The notes: a model not told the origin generated them from the sequence alone. 64,000 bases of DNA from Fomitopsis serialis (GCF_022376445.1 NW_025955007.1:124001-188000), one strand, 5' to 3'. Shown: positions 13,006 to 25,770, counted from the stretch's first letter. Numbers and translations are program-made.

Positions 13006-15064
13006 TCCGTGTAATTCAATATGTGCTACAGCGACGTGACCGTGTTGTTGCAGCGATAGAAGTGTCAATACTTCGTGCACGTGTGCGACGACAGCCACGT
13101 AGGTCCTCGACGATGAAGACACGCTCCTAGGCTGTAGTGACATCTTAGATCGCGGCTCATGGAGGGTAAGCAAAATGCGGAAAAAAAAACAAGCTACCTG
13201 TTCCTTGGTATACACTGACTACCAGACAAGCTGATGTGTCGCCCGGGTCGTCGGTTTCGCCAGTCGCTTGCGACCGTTTGGGCTCGCGACGCTTGAGGAA
13301 AACACAATGTCAATAAGAGCCTTATCCGTTGGCAAGAGCGGATTCATACCTTGCAAGAGACTTTCAATGGCTCTTCGTGTGCGCTGCACAGACTCGAAAC
13401 CGGACGAAGAGGAGAGTATAGGGAGTCCAGCGAAGGGAACAATAGGTGATGTATATATGCATCGACACAACGTAGCGCTAGCTCGCCGGCACGTATAGAA
13501 GCGTCGATTTCAGATACAAGATGTCGTAGGCGGGTCTTTGCATTCAGTGGATGCCGTGAAGTCAAGGCTTTCCGAGTCGCAGCCAATGCCAGATAGTCCT
13601 GTATGACCTGAGGGAGGCTGTGTGAAGCAGTAATCGCATTACTAGTATTCAGTCATCGACGAACGGTGCACGAGAAACACATACAGAGGAGCGGGCTCCT
13701 CGGATGCAGCCTCAGGCTGCGAACCTTGAGCTTGTGAAATGAACTTCTATTGATAATCAAGGCGAACGAACCAGTTCTCCATTCAATTCGGTACCAGGGA
13801 CGGGTATCGTGTACCGCGTGTCTAACATGCTAGTGCATAGCATTAGTCCTATACATCAAGAGACGGACTACAACTCGGCGTTATCCGATCGCGAGTTAAC
13901 ACGACACTCCTCCCCTGCATGACAGGCTGTATGCGGCCCCTCATACCTGCCCAATACATATCATAGCCATGAGCCACTTCATCGCCTCGAGTGCCGACAT
14001 AGTCGTGGAACACGCGACCACCCCGCTTGTCATTGCCATGTCCTCTGTGTACTTATCATCATGATCGCAGCACACGCTCTACATAATAAGAAGGACCAGC
14101 GGGCGCGAATGAAAGTGACAGACTCCAACGCCAACGCCATCTGTCTGCGTTGTATGTGCCTGAGTGACCTCCCGCGCTCAATCAGCTGCGAAAAATGCCA
14201 GCTTATGCGTGATGCGAACGATGACTAATAATAACGATACGGAATGCAGCATGACCGTCTGCGATGCCCGAATGTACGTTGCAAGGATGAAGCGCGTGCG
14301 GATGAACGCCCCATAACATTGACATGCCAACGAATTTGACCGCAGCGAAGCCAAGTGCACCTAGTAACGAAACCACATGACATACCGGTAATTTTATGCA
14401 GTACATCGACTTATCGCGGTCTGACAACCCTTATATCAGGTAGACGACGTGGACAAAGAACTACATACACATGTATGTTCAAATTTCAGACGAGTCCACT
14501 AGGCATGTGTGAATGTGACATACCGATCGTGGCTGGATCGTACGTCGAAAGCACGGCCGCACTGACCGCCTTCGGCCATGAAACGGACCTAACACGTGAA
14601 GATGTTGGGTGAGAGGGCGAAAGTACGGCCGTAGGCGAGCGAACGCTAGATCGCGGTGTCTGCGCGACGTCGTGAGTTTCGTACAAAGACGCACAGCTGA
14701 ATTGCGTGGACGCTGAGAGAGAGGGTGTGGTGAGACAGAATTGGTACCCAACCAGTTCTAGGAAGCATCAGCAATGGTGCCGCGCAGAGAGCCTGAGGGC
14801 GAAAACGCACTGGAGAAAGATAGCCTTTATGCTCTCGTCTGTCGGATTACTCTTCAGGATGTACTAAGCACAAGATGAATCAGCGAAAATGTTGATCAGG
14901 CAGCACATCAGTGCATCAGTACCTGTCCTACCGTCCTAGTACAGGTGCATCTGCAGCAGACTATGTCAAATACAATGAGAAGCAGGACAAATATAATCCA
15001 GAAGACTACGTGGTAACAGACCTAAAGCGAAGGAAGAGGCAAACAGGTCTCCGGGTGGATATCG
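13006..15064. repeat. Array spacer upstream of copy 3
   Basis: Contains the upstream blocks of the array: the TATA-like element GATGTATATATGCAT at 13448-13463, a block at 13960-14300 matching 2020-2290, and a block at 14820-14900 matching 2630-2720 and 8520-8630. No gene was recognised. Near 15065 the homology of copy 4's third exon stops abruptly, so a deletion breakpoint probably joins the two units here. Confidence 0.5.
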
Positions 15065-16479
15065 CACACTGTTACAGTGCGGCATCTTCCGCCTCACCAC
15101 CTCGTCCCACCGATCCCACCGCTCTTGGAGTGCTGATTCGGCCCCAATCAACTCTTTCCCGGAGTACCAAGTGCTGCCATCGAGCCGAAAGCCCAAACAG
15201 ACACCATACCGTGACGGCGCACTGGTGCCGGAGAAATCCTCCTCCTGCAGGGCTTCATCTAACCGTGCCAAGACGTTGTCGTCCTCCATCGTCGTGAGCA
15301 GCCCGTCCAGGTCATCGGATAAGTGGCTCCTCCGAAGCAGTAACACGATGAACACAACCCGGAAGTGCGTCGAGGTGATGCGGGACAGTATCTGGGGGAT
15401 CCAGGACCATAGCACGAAGGGATGGAATAGCCAGATCTCCAACCTGGACAAGTGCTCGTGACGCGAAAGGTCGTAGTGCTGTTCTGTGGTGTTCGACGAT
15501 TAGTCAAGCGGAGAGAGAGAGCTGAGAACTAGAAAGACTGACCTAATGTGGTGTCAACGGTCACAGAGCCGACATCAACCGAGAGCGAAACCACTTCTAC
15601 GGATGCCGCGCTTGCTATCAGTACTGTCTGGTTTTCGCCCATTGTCGAGGATCTATCGAAATTTTCGTACACGCCGAGAGTGATATGTTGCAATTGAGAA
15701 GTCTGGATGATCCGCACGAAGAGGTCTTCAACTGCCGCTGCGAACCCATCGCACTTCCAGCATCTCCAGATTTGTGCAGTTCAGTGGAAGCGAGACGACG
15801 TAGGCTTGCTGTTCCTGTGCGCAGTGGACATTCATGCAACAGAATTCCTTCAGCCCCGGGAGGGCTGACACAAGGTGGGATAGCTGGGCGATGCTCGACA
15901 GAATGACATGCGCGAGGTATAGAGTACTGACAGAGCGAAACGCAGCGAGATAACTGAGGTGCTTCATTTGGACCGAGTTGGTGGTCCATTTCGTGCGTGT
16001 GATGCTGATCCTCGTCAAATTCGGGGCCTTGCCCGCGAGCATACCGGCAAACGTTCCCAGATGCTGCATGGACCGATAACGTCCGGATGGGGTGCCTAGG
16101 ATGGAAACTTGTTGGACAACCTCGCGGAGACGCGGTCTTGCGCGAAGCGTCTTGGCGAGCGAGACAACGTCCTTCTGGTCCTGCAGGTGGACGCGTTGGC
16201 GGAGATATTACCACGTCAAATAATACCAGTCTCTGCATACAAGCGCGCAGGACGTGAGTGCAATGAGGTGGGGTTCCCCCGTCACGGACGTGTAAAAGAG
16301 TTGTAATCCCGTCGCTACGTAGTGGATGATTCGTTCACAGACCTCCACAGAAAGCCGTGGACTCGAACGATCTTAAGAGGGGCTCCTAGAGGTAGTAGTA
16401 GTGCTGTGCGTTTCATAATGTATGGTGAGCTGTGGCAACCACAACTTGACAATGAGGCTTACCTTGAATCTCTGATCAT
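15065..16479 (-). pseudogene. F-box array copy 4, pseudogene
   Basis: Exon 1 is 16463-16479 (MIRDS), followed by an intron with GTAAGC; intron 2 is 15484-15542 with GTCAGT; exon 3 starts at 15483 (EQHYDLSRHEHL). Several lesions are present. There is an in-frame TAA just before the F-box, at the Gln position of copy 1. A second TAA lies inside the family block, where TGGTAC has become TGGTAA in the segment after RDWYYLTW. An extra base near 15745 follows RWV. The fourth exon is lost: similarity ends after RRKMPHC near 15065. These are substitutions, an insertion and a deletion, not the simple one-base losses seen elsewhere, so decay is genuine. Confidence 0.8.
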
Positions 16480-17468
16480 TCGGTGGAATTGCGTGCGATT
16501 GTGCAGACCTTCGGTGGCAGAGACGCCACTCCTAGTGCCATCCGTTCAGACTTGCGGTACTTAAAGGACAAGCGAAGAGTGAAATCAAGCACACCTGTGG
16601 TCACTGGCTATGTTACTGGCTACCAAATTAGTTTGGGACAAGATGTTTTGTCTGAGTCGTCGCCGGGGGGCTTGCTGGTGGCTGAAGACCATTAGTGGTT
16701 TCAACGCTGGAACGGAGGCACAACGAGAGCATCCACAAGCCAAAAGGACTAACCTTGGCCGCCGTGAGAACTGTCAATGATTCTCGGGGCTGCAATGTAA
16801 AGACTTGAGGCCGGACGACCTGGAAGAGGAGAGAGCGGTAACAACGAAGGCAATGACAGCCTATCACTGGAGGTAGCAAGGAGACTACGATATGTCCGGT
16901 ATCCATCGCTACTACTTGCGTGGCGCTCATCTGCACTTACATAGAAGCATCGAATGGATACGCACGACGCCAGAAGCAGTGCTTCCGAGATCCGTCAATA
17001 ACTGATGCGAGGACAGACCTCAACGGCCTGAAGGAAGACTCCGGGAAGACTCTTCAGATCGAAACTCGCCGACGCAGCGCACCCAATCGCTTGCAAAAGA
17101 AACTATTGCTAATAACTTAAACTCACCTCCTAGGATGCCAGTTTGCTTGGTTGTAATCCACGCACAGTGAGCCCGCGCGACGCTAAGTGCTGATCGATAA
17201 TCAGGGTGTGCAGTGAATGTGGGATCTGGGCAGAATGCTGTGCATGCGTACAATAGATGGACCGTCAGGTTCAATACAATGCTCGTCTCCATGATGAGTC
17301 GCATGCGGACCCTCATACAGTCATCACGTATGAAGTTTGAAGGTAGTGAGACATACATCTACTTGCGATTAGCATAGCCTGATCAATCGAGGTCCCTACT
17401 AAACGGTATCAGCGCAATGGCACGCACGACAGAGGAATCATATTGACTGTTCTCCGCGCCCCACGGAA
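16480..17468. other. Spacer between copies 4 and 5
   Basis: About 1 kb without a supportable gene. It holds the short upstream region of the copy 4 pseudogene and the downstream flank of copy 5. It is clearly shorter than the other spacers, which fits a deletion within the tandem array. Confidence 0.4.
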
Positions 17469-19123
17469 CTAGCGAGAAGACGTGGCGGAGGGCAAGTTAA
17501 TTTGGGTCAATGGATTCTGGCCATGTAGACCGTCGGGCTGCGCCTCTCCGATGTTGGTTCGTCCTGCTGTCATGCTACTGGTACGCATCCAATACATGTT
17601 CTCCCTCCAAATTTCTACTTCTTGAACAGTATGCGTCGTGCTGCAAAGCATACTCCGAATTAGCCTTCCTCTCCGATTACCTGTAAGCAGCATGACATAC
17701 GTCAAGATACCCCGTCTATTAGAGTGTGGCATCTTCCGCCTGATGAGCTCATCCCACCGATCGCATAGCTGTTGGAACGTCGGACCCGTCCCAACGAGCT
17801 CCTCACCGGAGCGCCAAGTGACACCGTCATGATCGAAGGCTAGACAGATACCACCCGGCGAAATAGTACTGGAGAAGCGGTTCTCCTGCAGTACATCGTC
17901 CAACTGTGTCAAGACGTTGTCCGCCTCCATGGTCATGAGCATTCTATCTAGATCTTGGATTATGTGGTCCGTTCGCAGAGGCAACACGACGGCCATGCCT
18001 CGGAAATGTACCGAAAAGACATGTGCCAGTATATGCGGAACCCAGGGCCATGTCACGAAGGGGTGGTACAGCCGGATTCCCAAGTACCACAGACATTCGT
18101 GTCTTGAAAGGTTATAGTGCCGTTCTATAGACATTGACTAGTCAGCTAAACGAGTCTGAAGAGAAGGAAGAAGACTTTCCGATGGTAGCCTGAATAGTAC
18201 CGTTGTGCAAGGGAGAGTTGGGATGAATGTGGATTCGAAGCTCTTCGACCGATGCAGCACTTGCGTCCAGCACGGCCTGACTTCTACTAGTGATCGAGGA
18301 TTGATTCGACTTGCCGTCTACTCCGAGAGTGAGATAACGCACTCCAGAAGCTTGGCTGATCCGCACGAAGAGGTCCTCCACTGCCGGCGCGACCCATTGC
18401 ACCTCGAGGTCCTCCAACTTCGCACAGTTCAGGGGAAGAGAGATTGCAGAAAACTGCGGGTTCTGTAAGCACTCAACGTTGAAGCACCACAGATGACTGA
18501 GCTCCGAGAGTGCCGAAATGAGATGCGAGAGCTGGGCGATGCTCGACAGGGTGACGGTGTGTATGTATAGGGTGTGAACAGAGCGAAACACGGCTAGGTA
18601 GCCGAAGTCCTCTATCCGGACTGACCCAGTGGTCCAATCCGCGTCTGCGATGGTAATCCTCGACAGCTCTGGTGTCTTGCCCGCAAGCATAGCGGCAAAG
18701 GTCCCCAGGTGCCGAATTGGTTGACGTTTCCCCGGAGAGGCACCCGATATCCAGACCTGTTGGACGACCTTACGAAGGCGTGGCCTCTCGTGAAGGGTCT
18801 TTGACAATAAGAGGACGTCTTGTCGGTCCCGTAGGTGAACGCGTTGATGGAGATAGTACCACGTCAAGTAGTACCAGTCTCGGCAGACAAGGGCACAGGA
18901 GGCGAGGGTAGATAGATGTGGCTCTCCCGTCAAGACCGCATGGCTGAGAGGCAATCCCATTGCTATGTAGTCGATGATCTTTTCACAGACCTCAACAGGA
19001 AGCCACAGAACCGCAGGAAATGGAGAGGAGCCGTCGGAGGTAGTAGCTGCCGTACTAGCTTCGCTATGAACCAGGTGAACCGCATTTTGACGAAGGCACT
19101 TACATCGAGTTAGCTACGCTCAT
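17469..19123 (-). CDS. F-box protein, array copy 5 (open throughout, GA intron)
   Basis: Model: complement of 17469-17640, 17701-18124, 18180-19054 and 19104-19123; 1491 bases, 496 residues, every exon in frame. The leader is MSVANS. The F-box is WLPVEVCEKIIDYIA, followed by CALVCRDWYYLTWYYL, a leucine-rich middle and the C-terminal module ERHYNLSRHECLW. A longer tail ends SATSSR. Introns 1 and 3 are canonical (GTAAGT, GTATGT). Intron 2 (18125-18179) begins with GA (CATCG|GAAAGT), like copies 1 and 2. If GA is not used, translation stops 11 codons into the intron and the C-terminal third is lost. Intactness of that third argues for splicing. Confidence 0.75.
18125..18179 (-). other. 55-base intron with GA 5' splice site (F-box copy 5)
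   Basis: Border ACCATCG|GAAAGTCTTC, acceptor GTCTATAG|AACG. Same length, phase and GAAAGT hexamer as copies 1 and 2. The neighbouring exons are free of stops, and 875 bases of exon 2 match copy 3 in length exactly. Confidence 0.62.
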
Positions 19124-21002
19124 GCGTTCGACAGCGACTATGTACGACAGCGATTGGACAACGCTGCCGTCTTGACGGAAGTCGCAAGCTCTTGTTCACG
19201 AAACTGATCGTCGATCACGGAGATAGCACTGTGAATGTCATCCCCTCAGCCCACTGCTCTTGAAGGACGAACACAAGCAAGAATAAGTTACCTGCTTCGA
19301 CTACGTTCACTGACTACCGCAACAGTAGAACAGGAGGCGTTGCCCAGGTTGCCGGTGTGCGACGCTCGGGCTGGGGCTACACAGGGGAAAGACGTAGTAT
19401 CAACGAAAGCATTCACAAACGAAGCTAACTATGGACTCACCCTTCGCAACTTTCGATTTCTCTTGCACTGCGGAATATGGAGCTGGACGAAGGGGAGAGG
19501 GCGGGTGGCAGGGTAAAGTTATGATATTACTGAGAACGCATAGCGCTCTCCGGTACGTGTAGTATATTGAGCGTAGGCGCAGGATGTCACAAGTGTCATT
19601 GTCAGATAGTGTTCTGTCCGTGCAACACATCTCAAGGCACCAGTCAAGATTGCCCAGGTTGCTCACAACGGACGCTAGATACCCTTGGACGCCGGAGGGT
19701 TCTGCGAAATGTACCAGTCACCGAGTGCAGAGAGCCATCTAGGAGCTGCAGGTGTCGCATAGATGCAGACGGGTCGACTGCAGGCTCAATACAATATTGC
19801 TCGCCTCCGGTATAGTATTGCATGCGAACCTTCATATACACATCCACACCAATCCGCGACACGCCCTGATCAGCGCCTGGACAGTCCTTGAAACACGAGA
19901 CCGACCCACTTGACGTCGACGCTGTTGTGCTTCAGTATGATAGCTATGCGTGCTCTGCGCAGAACCTACGCCGTCAGTCGGTGCTGTATACACTAGGACA
20001 TTGCTTGCAAATGTTAGCTGCGCGCATATCTAGTTCGAGCTAATCGTGACGAACGTTGACTAAGGATGACAGCACAGGTGTGGCGCAAAGGTCGGCGATA
20101 GATGGGCAGGCAGCGCTGCGATAGCGGACGCAACGTCTACCGTACACGTAACGTGACGCATGCTGCTAAGAACGACGTGGCATCTGCCCGTCAGCAAAGA
20201 CCAGTCCAATAAAGTCGGATGACACCGACCTGACGAACCAAAGTGCAGTCAATAAGGCCCCTTGTTATTTGAGATTTGACGCCTCGCACACCAGGTTAAT
20301 ACAAGTGGCCAACACCGTTAGAGCGTGAACAAATACACGCACACTGACATGGCTCATCCACGCCGTGCAGCGCCATGCTCATCAGTCAACCTGAAGGTAG
20401 CCGCGTTAGCCACCCGTAAACTTTGGTAAAGTACTCACAAAAACGAGCCTCATCGCTAGACAGATCCGAGAGTTCGCGACGGGGACTTGTTGATTCAGAT
20501 GAGGCCGAGGTTCTTCAGACCGCCGTTGTACGGTCAACATCCTAGGGCGGTCGTGAGTGAGACGTAGAACGACGAGATTGGCCCAAGACATATGATGTGG
20601 AGCGAGATGCTCTGCGGCGTGCATGATACAGTTGCAGAGAGCCAGCCAGTGACAGCCGCAGGACGTCGGAGACGCCCGGAGTCGTGATCTACTCGATGCA
20701 TCTGTGGCGCTGAGATCCCAGATCTCGAACATCGACTCTGTGGCCACTGTGGCCGCCGCGGCATCCCCGCTTGGCTAACTTCGTATTCTGGGATCTACCT
20801 GGTGTCTTTCGAGGCGACCCTGTATGTGCACTCTTCAATGGATGCGACTGTACGGACTCACTCTGACAAGCCGCACTGGAAGCTGTGAGATTGCTGTGGG
20901 AGATCGAAGCGCAGCGGGAGTCTGGAGATAGGTGGGGTATGTAACACCGCGCCATCGAGTCCCGTACTTTCTCAAGCTTGTCTCGCGACACCACCTTCGA
21001 AC
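19124..21002. other. Right end of the F-box array
   Basis: The part up to about 20110 carries decayed versions of the upstream blocks of the array (for example 19860-20110 resembling 2020-2290). From there to the oxidoreductase start I see no gene; short open frames of up to 114 codons show no family features. Confidence 0.4.
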
Positions 21003-22914
21003 ATGGGCAACCTCGCGTCCAAGGTCAAGCTATACTTAGCTGCCACAGCGCAGCTCAAAGAGACATTCGACCTTCTCAACAAGCGCATCGAGACACCGCC
21101 AGGCATCCCTGTCCCTAATCCTACTCGTCCGTTCTGGACCGTCCCTGCGTCCGCAATATCGACCCATGATGAGCCCTTCCCATACAACGCGGATATTGTC
21201 ATCGTTGGATCAGGGATAACGGGAACGTCTGTGGCGTATAATATCCTTTCGAATGGCAGCAAGGCACGGATTGTTATGCTCGAGGCACGAGACGTGTGCT
21301 CGGGTGCAACTGCAAGGTATGTGCCCAAGCTCCTTTCTTTCTTCCCATTCTCATCTTTACCTCTACGACAGGAATGGTGGTCATATAAATCCGCCTCTTT
21401 ACCACGATTACTCTGAGCTGGAGGAGAGCTTCGGCGAGGATGCTGCCAAGCGGATGATAAGGTTTCGTCTCGCACACCAGAAGGAGATGCAGCGAATCGC
21501 GGAGAAAGAGTGTATTGTCAAGGAATCTCAGGTTCGCGAAACAGAGCACCTGGATGTCTACACTTGCCCGGAGACCTATACGGAGGCCAAGGAGAACCTA
21601 CGCAAATGGAAGTCTGCCATGCCGGATGAGTCGAAGACGTTCGGGTTCATGGATGCTAAGGAAGCCGTTGAGGTAGGTCCCCTTTAATCGGGTAGTGATG
21701 GCACGGCGAGGACTCTGCTTCCCTAGCCCGGCCGCACGGCGTTCTGATTTAGTCAGGGAGATGTGGCACGTCCACTCCCTCGATGTCTGAGACGGCATTG
21801 CAGCACTGTCTGTCTTCGCCAAGAACAAGTCTGTCGATCGCTGATACCTCACGCCGATTGTGCATAGAAATACCATCTCTCACCAGACACACTGGGGTGC
21901 ATTTACGGCTCTGGCGGAGCAATGCACCCTTACAGGTTCGTTACTTCGCTTCTCGCGAAGTTGCTGGACAAGCATTCCGACAAGTGCGTATCCTAATGAT
22001 TCTTACTTTCTTCATGCGAACCATCCATTTCTCAACACGTCCTCAGCTTCCATGTCGCAACGCATACACCGTGCCTTGCTATCATCGCTCCAAGTGCTGA
22101 CAGTCCTCACTATGTCATCGAAACATCAAGAGGACCTATTACAGCCCTGCACATCGTACACGCCACGAACGGCTGGTGCTCACATCTACTCGAGCCCCTT
22201 CGTACAAAGGTCATCCCGGCGCGAGGTGTCATGTCTGCCCAGCGTCCAGGTACGCTCCTGCGCAACTCGACACTCGACGGCTACCGGTCCTTCGTCTTCT
22301 ACCGCGGCACAAGCGGATACGACTACCTCACCCAGCTCCCGACGGGCGAGCACGAGCTGATGTACGGCGGCGGCTGGGCGCAGTCGTGCGAGAATAGCCT
22401 GCCCGACATCGGCATCACCGACGACTCCGTCTTCAACTTCGCCGGCGCAGCGCACCTCGCGGGCTCCCTGCCGCTCTATTTCGGCGGGGACAACTGGGGT
22501 GGAGAGGCTGTCCCTGCGGAGGAGCCGGAGGGGGAGGTGCGCTGGGGTATCGGGCGCACAAAGGCGCAGTGGTCTGGTATTCTGGGCATCTCGACTGATC
22601 TCCTGCCTTGGGTTGGGCGGCTGCCCGCCAAGGTGTCGGGGCGGCCAGAACCCCGCGCCTCATCCGCGGATCGCTTTGTTCCCGTGTCGGAGAAAGAAGG
22701 GTCTTGCTTGCACCTGGCCTCGCCGGGAGAGTGGCTCGCGGCAGGGTACACGGGCGAGGGCATGGTGCACGCCTGGATGAGCGGCAGGGCGCTCGCGTAC
22801 ATGATACTCGATCAGGAGGACGCTCTCGAGGACTGGTTCCCGGATATTCTGCGGGTGACGGAGAAGCGGTGGAAGAAAGCGAGCGTGGACACGCTTGTAG
22901 CCCGGTTCATGTAG
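21003..22914 (+). CDS. FAD-dependent oxidoreductase, DAO family
   Basis: Exons 21003-21316, 21372-21672, 21868-21983 and 22047-22914 give 532 residues with no break. The FAD dinucleotide-binding motif is at about residues 64-80 (IVIVGSGITGTSVAYNIL), followed by an acidic end of the second strand (MLEARD) and the family signature GATARNGGH split across intron 1. Further hallmarks are a GAMHPYRFVTSLL segment (substrate-side region of D-amino-acid-oxidase-like proteins) and the C-terminal GYTGEGMVHAWMSGRALA. These are flavoenzymes that oxidise amines or amino acids; the substrate cannot be read from sequence. No signal peptide is seen. It ends 192 bases from the amidase, tail to tail. Confidence 0.85.
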
Positions 22915-23106
22915 GTGCCGTGCTCATGATTGGATCTCGTCTATTGTGTACGGTCGTCGTCATGCAGTTATCGATCTCTCTCGTCTCGGACGGTCTTCGG
23001 CTTCCTGTATCTTTCGGATCTTAGCCTACGTGACTATTGTACAGTGGTCTGCGGTTTGTGTACATCTTACGATCCTCCGTTCGGAGGCTCCATCCGGGAA
23101 TCCTCA

Positions 23107-25770
23107 TTACATTGTCTTCAGTGCCTTGTCAACAACTTCCGTCATGGCAATCACACCCTCTTCCTCCAGCGTCCGCCCAATCAGCTGAAGGCCGACGGGG
23201 AGCCCATGGAAGAGCTGCGGATCGTCTGAAACAGGGACGAGCATTGTCAGAACACCGCGCGCAAAGACCCCGGCGCCCCAAGTTGATCACGTACAAAGCT
23301 TGTAAACCGCCTCGTCTTCGTGGTTGAAGAACTCGTGTGGAGGCTCGGCCATGTCGAGCTCAGCATCCGCGTACGTCACCGGGAAACAGGACGTAGTGTA
23401 GTCCAGTGTGTTTGTCAGGGTTGTGTAGAATGCATCCCTGAGGTACGGAGTCAGCGCCCCGGGCCATTGGCGCGCCATTTATACCGTGCCCCGCAGCTCA
23501 GGGTATGAGTGATGCAGAAGGGGAACGACGTACGAGTTGCAGCCGTGCGGGCAGGCCGTGTACGGGGCCACGGGGCTGATGATCGCGTCGACTGGACGGC
23601 CCGTGCCCGTGCGCGCGACGGTCGCCTCCCAGTGGTCAAGGTGGGACTTGCGTAGATCCCGCTTTCGCGCGTGTAGCTGCCAGAGCTGCTCACCAGAAAC
23701 ACCACAGGGCCGGCGAGCGATTCGATATCCAGTCAGTCATCAATCATGGTGATTAGTAGCGCGTCGCGGGAGGCGCGGGCTAAGTAAGACGCACCTCGTA
23801 CGCACTGAGGTGCCGGCGCTCGCCACAATCGTGCGCGCGAAGGGCTCGTCGAGGGCGTACTCGTGCGCGTCCGTGTCTGGACTCATCGTCTGGATGAGCG
23901 GCTCCCCGGACAGCGCGCATGCGGCGAGATAGTCCTGCGCGTCGTCCGCGGCGAAGATGCGCTCCTATCCGATCGGAATGAGTGTCAGGACCAGAGAATG
24001 GAGCAAGGCTAGATCGCTGCGCGTCCGGCTGAATATGCGACGCGCCACGGAGTGGGGGGCATCTGGACTCTGGCAGGGGGCACGCACCGTTACCTCGTAG
24101 AACTCCAAGTGTCGGTGGTTCTCCCAGTCAATCACTACACACAGCCTTAGCCTCTGGAGCGTCACCATGAAACGTCCGTCTCTCACCGGTATGCCCCGCC
24201 GCCTCCAACGCCGTCTTCACTATCTCCATCGCGCGCCTCACTGGCGGGTGCGGCTTCACCATGCCATTATCCCACATGACCGCGAAGCACATCCTCCCGC
24301 CCGCGCCGTGCTCCGCGAGCGCGTACTCGTCCCACGCCCACGGCTTGCGCACCGCGAGCGGGTCGCGGCGCCACGGACGCGTAGCGAGGACCGCCTGCGT
24401 GAACACGCGTACGCCCGCGAGGCTGGGGGACAGCGGGCCGAGTACGGAGGATATGGACTCCTGTCCGGGGGCGACGTTGACGGCTTTCGCGTAGGGTAGA
24501 CGTTCGTAGGACGGGCGCAGGCCGTAGAGACCGCAGAAAGAGGCCGGGATGCGGACGGAGCTGGTGGGGTGAGCGGCGCGTGAGGGATGGCGAGGGCATA
24601 TGTAACTCACCCGCCGATGTCGGTCCCGACACCCAAGGGACTGCCGTGGATAGCTACGAGGGCACCCTCGCCGCCGGAGGAGCCGCCCGGTGTCATGTAC
24701 CGGTTGTACGGGTTCGTCGTCCGGCCGAAGACGTGGTTGGACGTCTCGCCCCACTGAGGCTTGCGAATGAGCATGGGGGTTTTTGCGCGCCAGGGACAGA
24801 GGTCGATATACGATCACCCCAAAATGCGCAAATATCCGACCGAGAAAGGAGAGGGCATTCGCATCCAAGGATTCATTGCTCCCCGAGCCCTATATAAGGA
24901 GACGAGCTACTCAAATGGAGCCAACTCCTTGCGAGGTTCGCCCCTCTTTGCGATCTACTTGGTCACGACTAGGCCCTTGCGGAAACGTTCTCAGGGTATC
25001 AATGCCAATCATATCAGTGTTGAAGTTTTGTGGTTGGATTGTCGCTCGTTTGGGGGCACTCGTATACCGACAAATGTCTCTGGCGAATGCGAGGAAAACA
25101 CGCACCACGAGGGTCTGGGGCACGTTGGTGCGGACGAAGGGGACCGCGCCTTGTTCGTAAAGGATCTCAACGAGCACGCAGTCCGAGTCGGCGTAGCGGC
25201 CGATCCATCCAGCGTAGCCTGCACGGGTATTCAGAGCCGCACTCCCAAACGAGAAACAAGATAGGCCCACCCATGATGGTCTCGAGCCCCTTGATAGGGA
25301 ACTGGTCCTTGAGCGAGATGGGGAGGCCATGGAGGGCACCGATGGGCCTCCCGGTCGCCTTGAGATAGTCGTCGACCTCCTTCGCACGGGCAAGGGCGCG
25401 ATCAACAAAGATCTCTGTCAAGCAATTTGTCTGCGAATCAGCAAAGCACCGTCAGCGCGGGTCAGTCAACGATACGCGGGGAAATGATGACCAGCTGCTG
25501 CGCAACGATAGCGCGCTTGTAGAACGCGGTGGTGACCTCGACGGAGGACCAGACGGCGGTGCGGAGGTTGAGGAGGAGGAGGTCGGTGTCTGTCGTCTCT
25601 GTGATCTCGAGCTCGCGCGGGGAGAGCAGGCCACAGGCGCGCGGGACGTCGCGAACATCGCGGAGGTCGGTGGGCGGGAGGTCGATGAGCCAGTCCTTGG
25701 GGATGGACTCGGCCTGGACACGCCTGCGAGCCTTGCAGAGGTCCTGCCAGCTATGCGTCTCGGAGGACAT
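23107..25770 (-). CDS. Amidase (amidase signature family)
   Basis: Ten exons: 25492-25770, 25271-25430, 25106-25218, 24611-24753, 24187-24560, 24094-24134, 23806-23964, 23534-23685, 23295-23437 and 23107-23225; exactly 560 residues. The Ser-cisSer-Lys triad is complete: Lys in PISLKDQFPIKG, Ser in TPGGSSGGEGALVA, and Ser in GVGTDIGGSVRIPASF (split by intron 4). The conserved C-terminus GLPVGLQLIGRTLEEEGVIA is also present. The family hydrolyses carboxamides to acid and ammonia; length and layout match fungal acetamidase-type enzymes. Introns are mostly 50-130 bases, but intron 3 is 352 bases. The border after exon 7 is the least certain (TCA|GTGCGT chosen because it keeps frame). An upstream in-frame ATG at 25794 would add eight residues. 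Confidence 0.88.

Noticed and set aside
1..20110. Array explained by a transposable element
   Set aside because: No terminal repeats, target-site duplications, transposase or reverse-transcriptase motifs were seen; introns in every copy exclude retroposition.
24754..25105. A separate gene or element inside the long amidase intron
   Set aside because: The open frames there have no features, and the TATATAAGG-like string at about 24890 has no gene to serve. It is treated as an unusually long intron.
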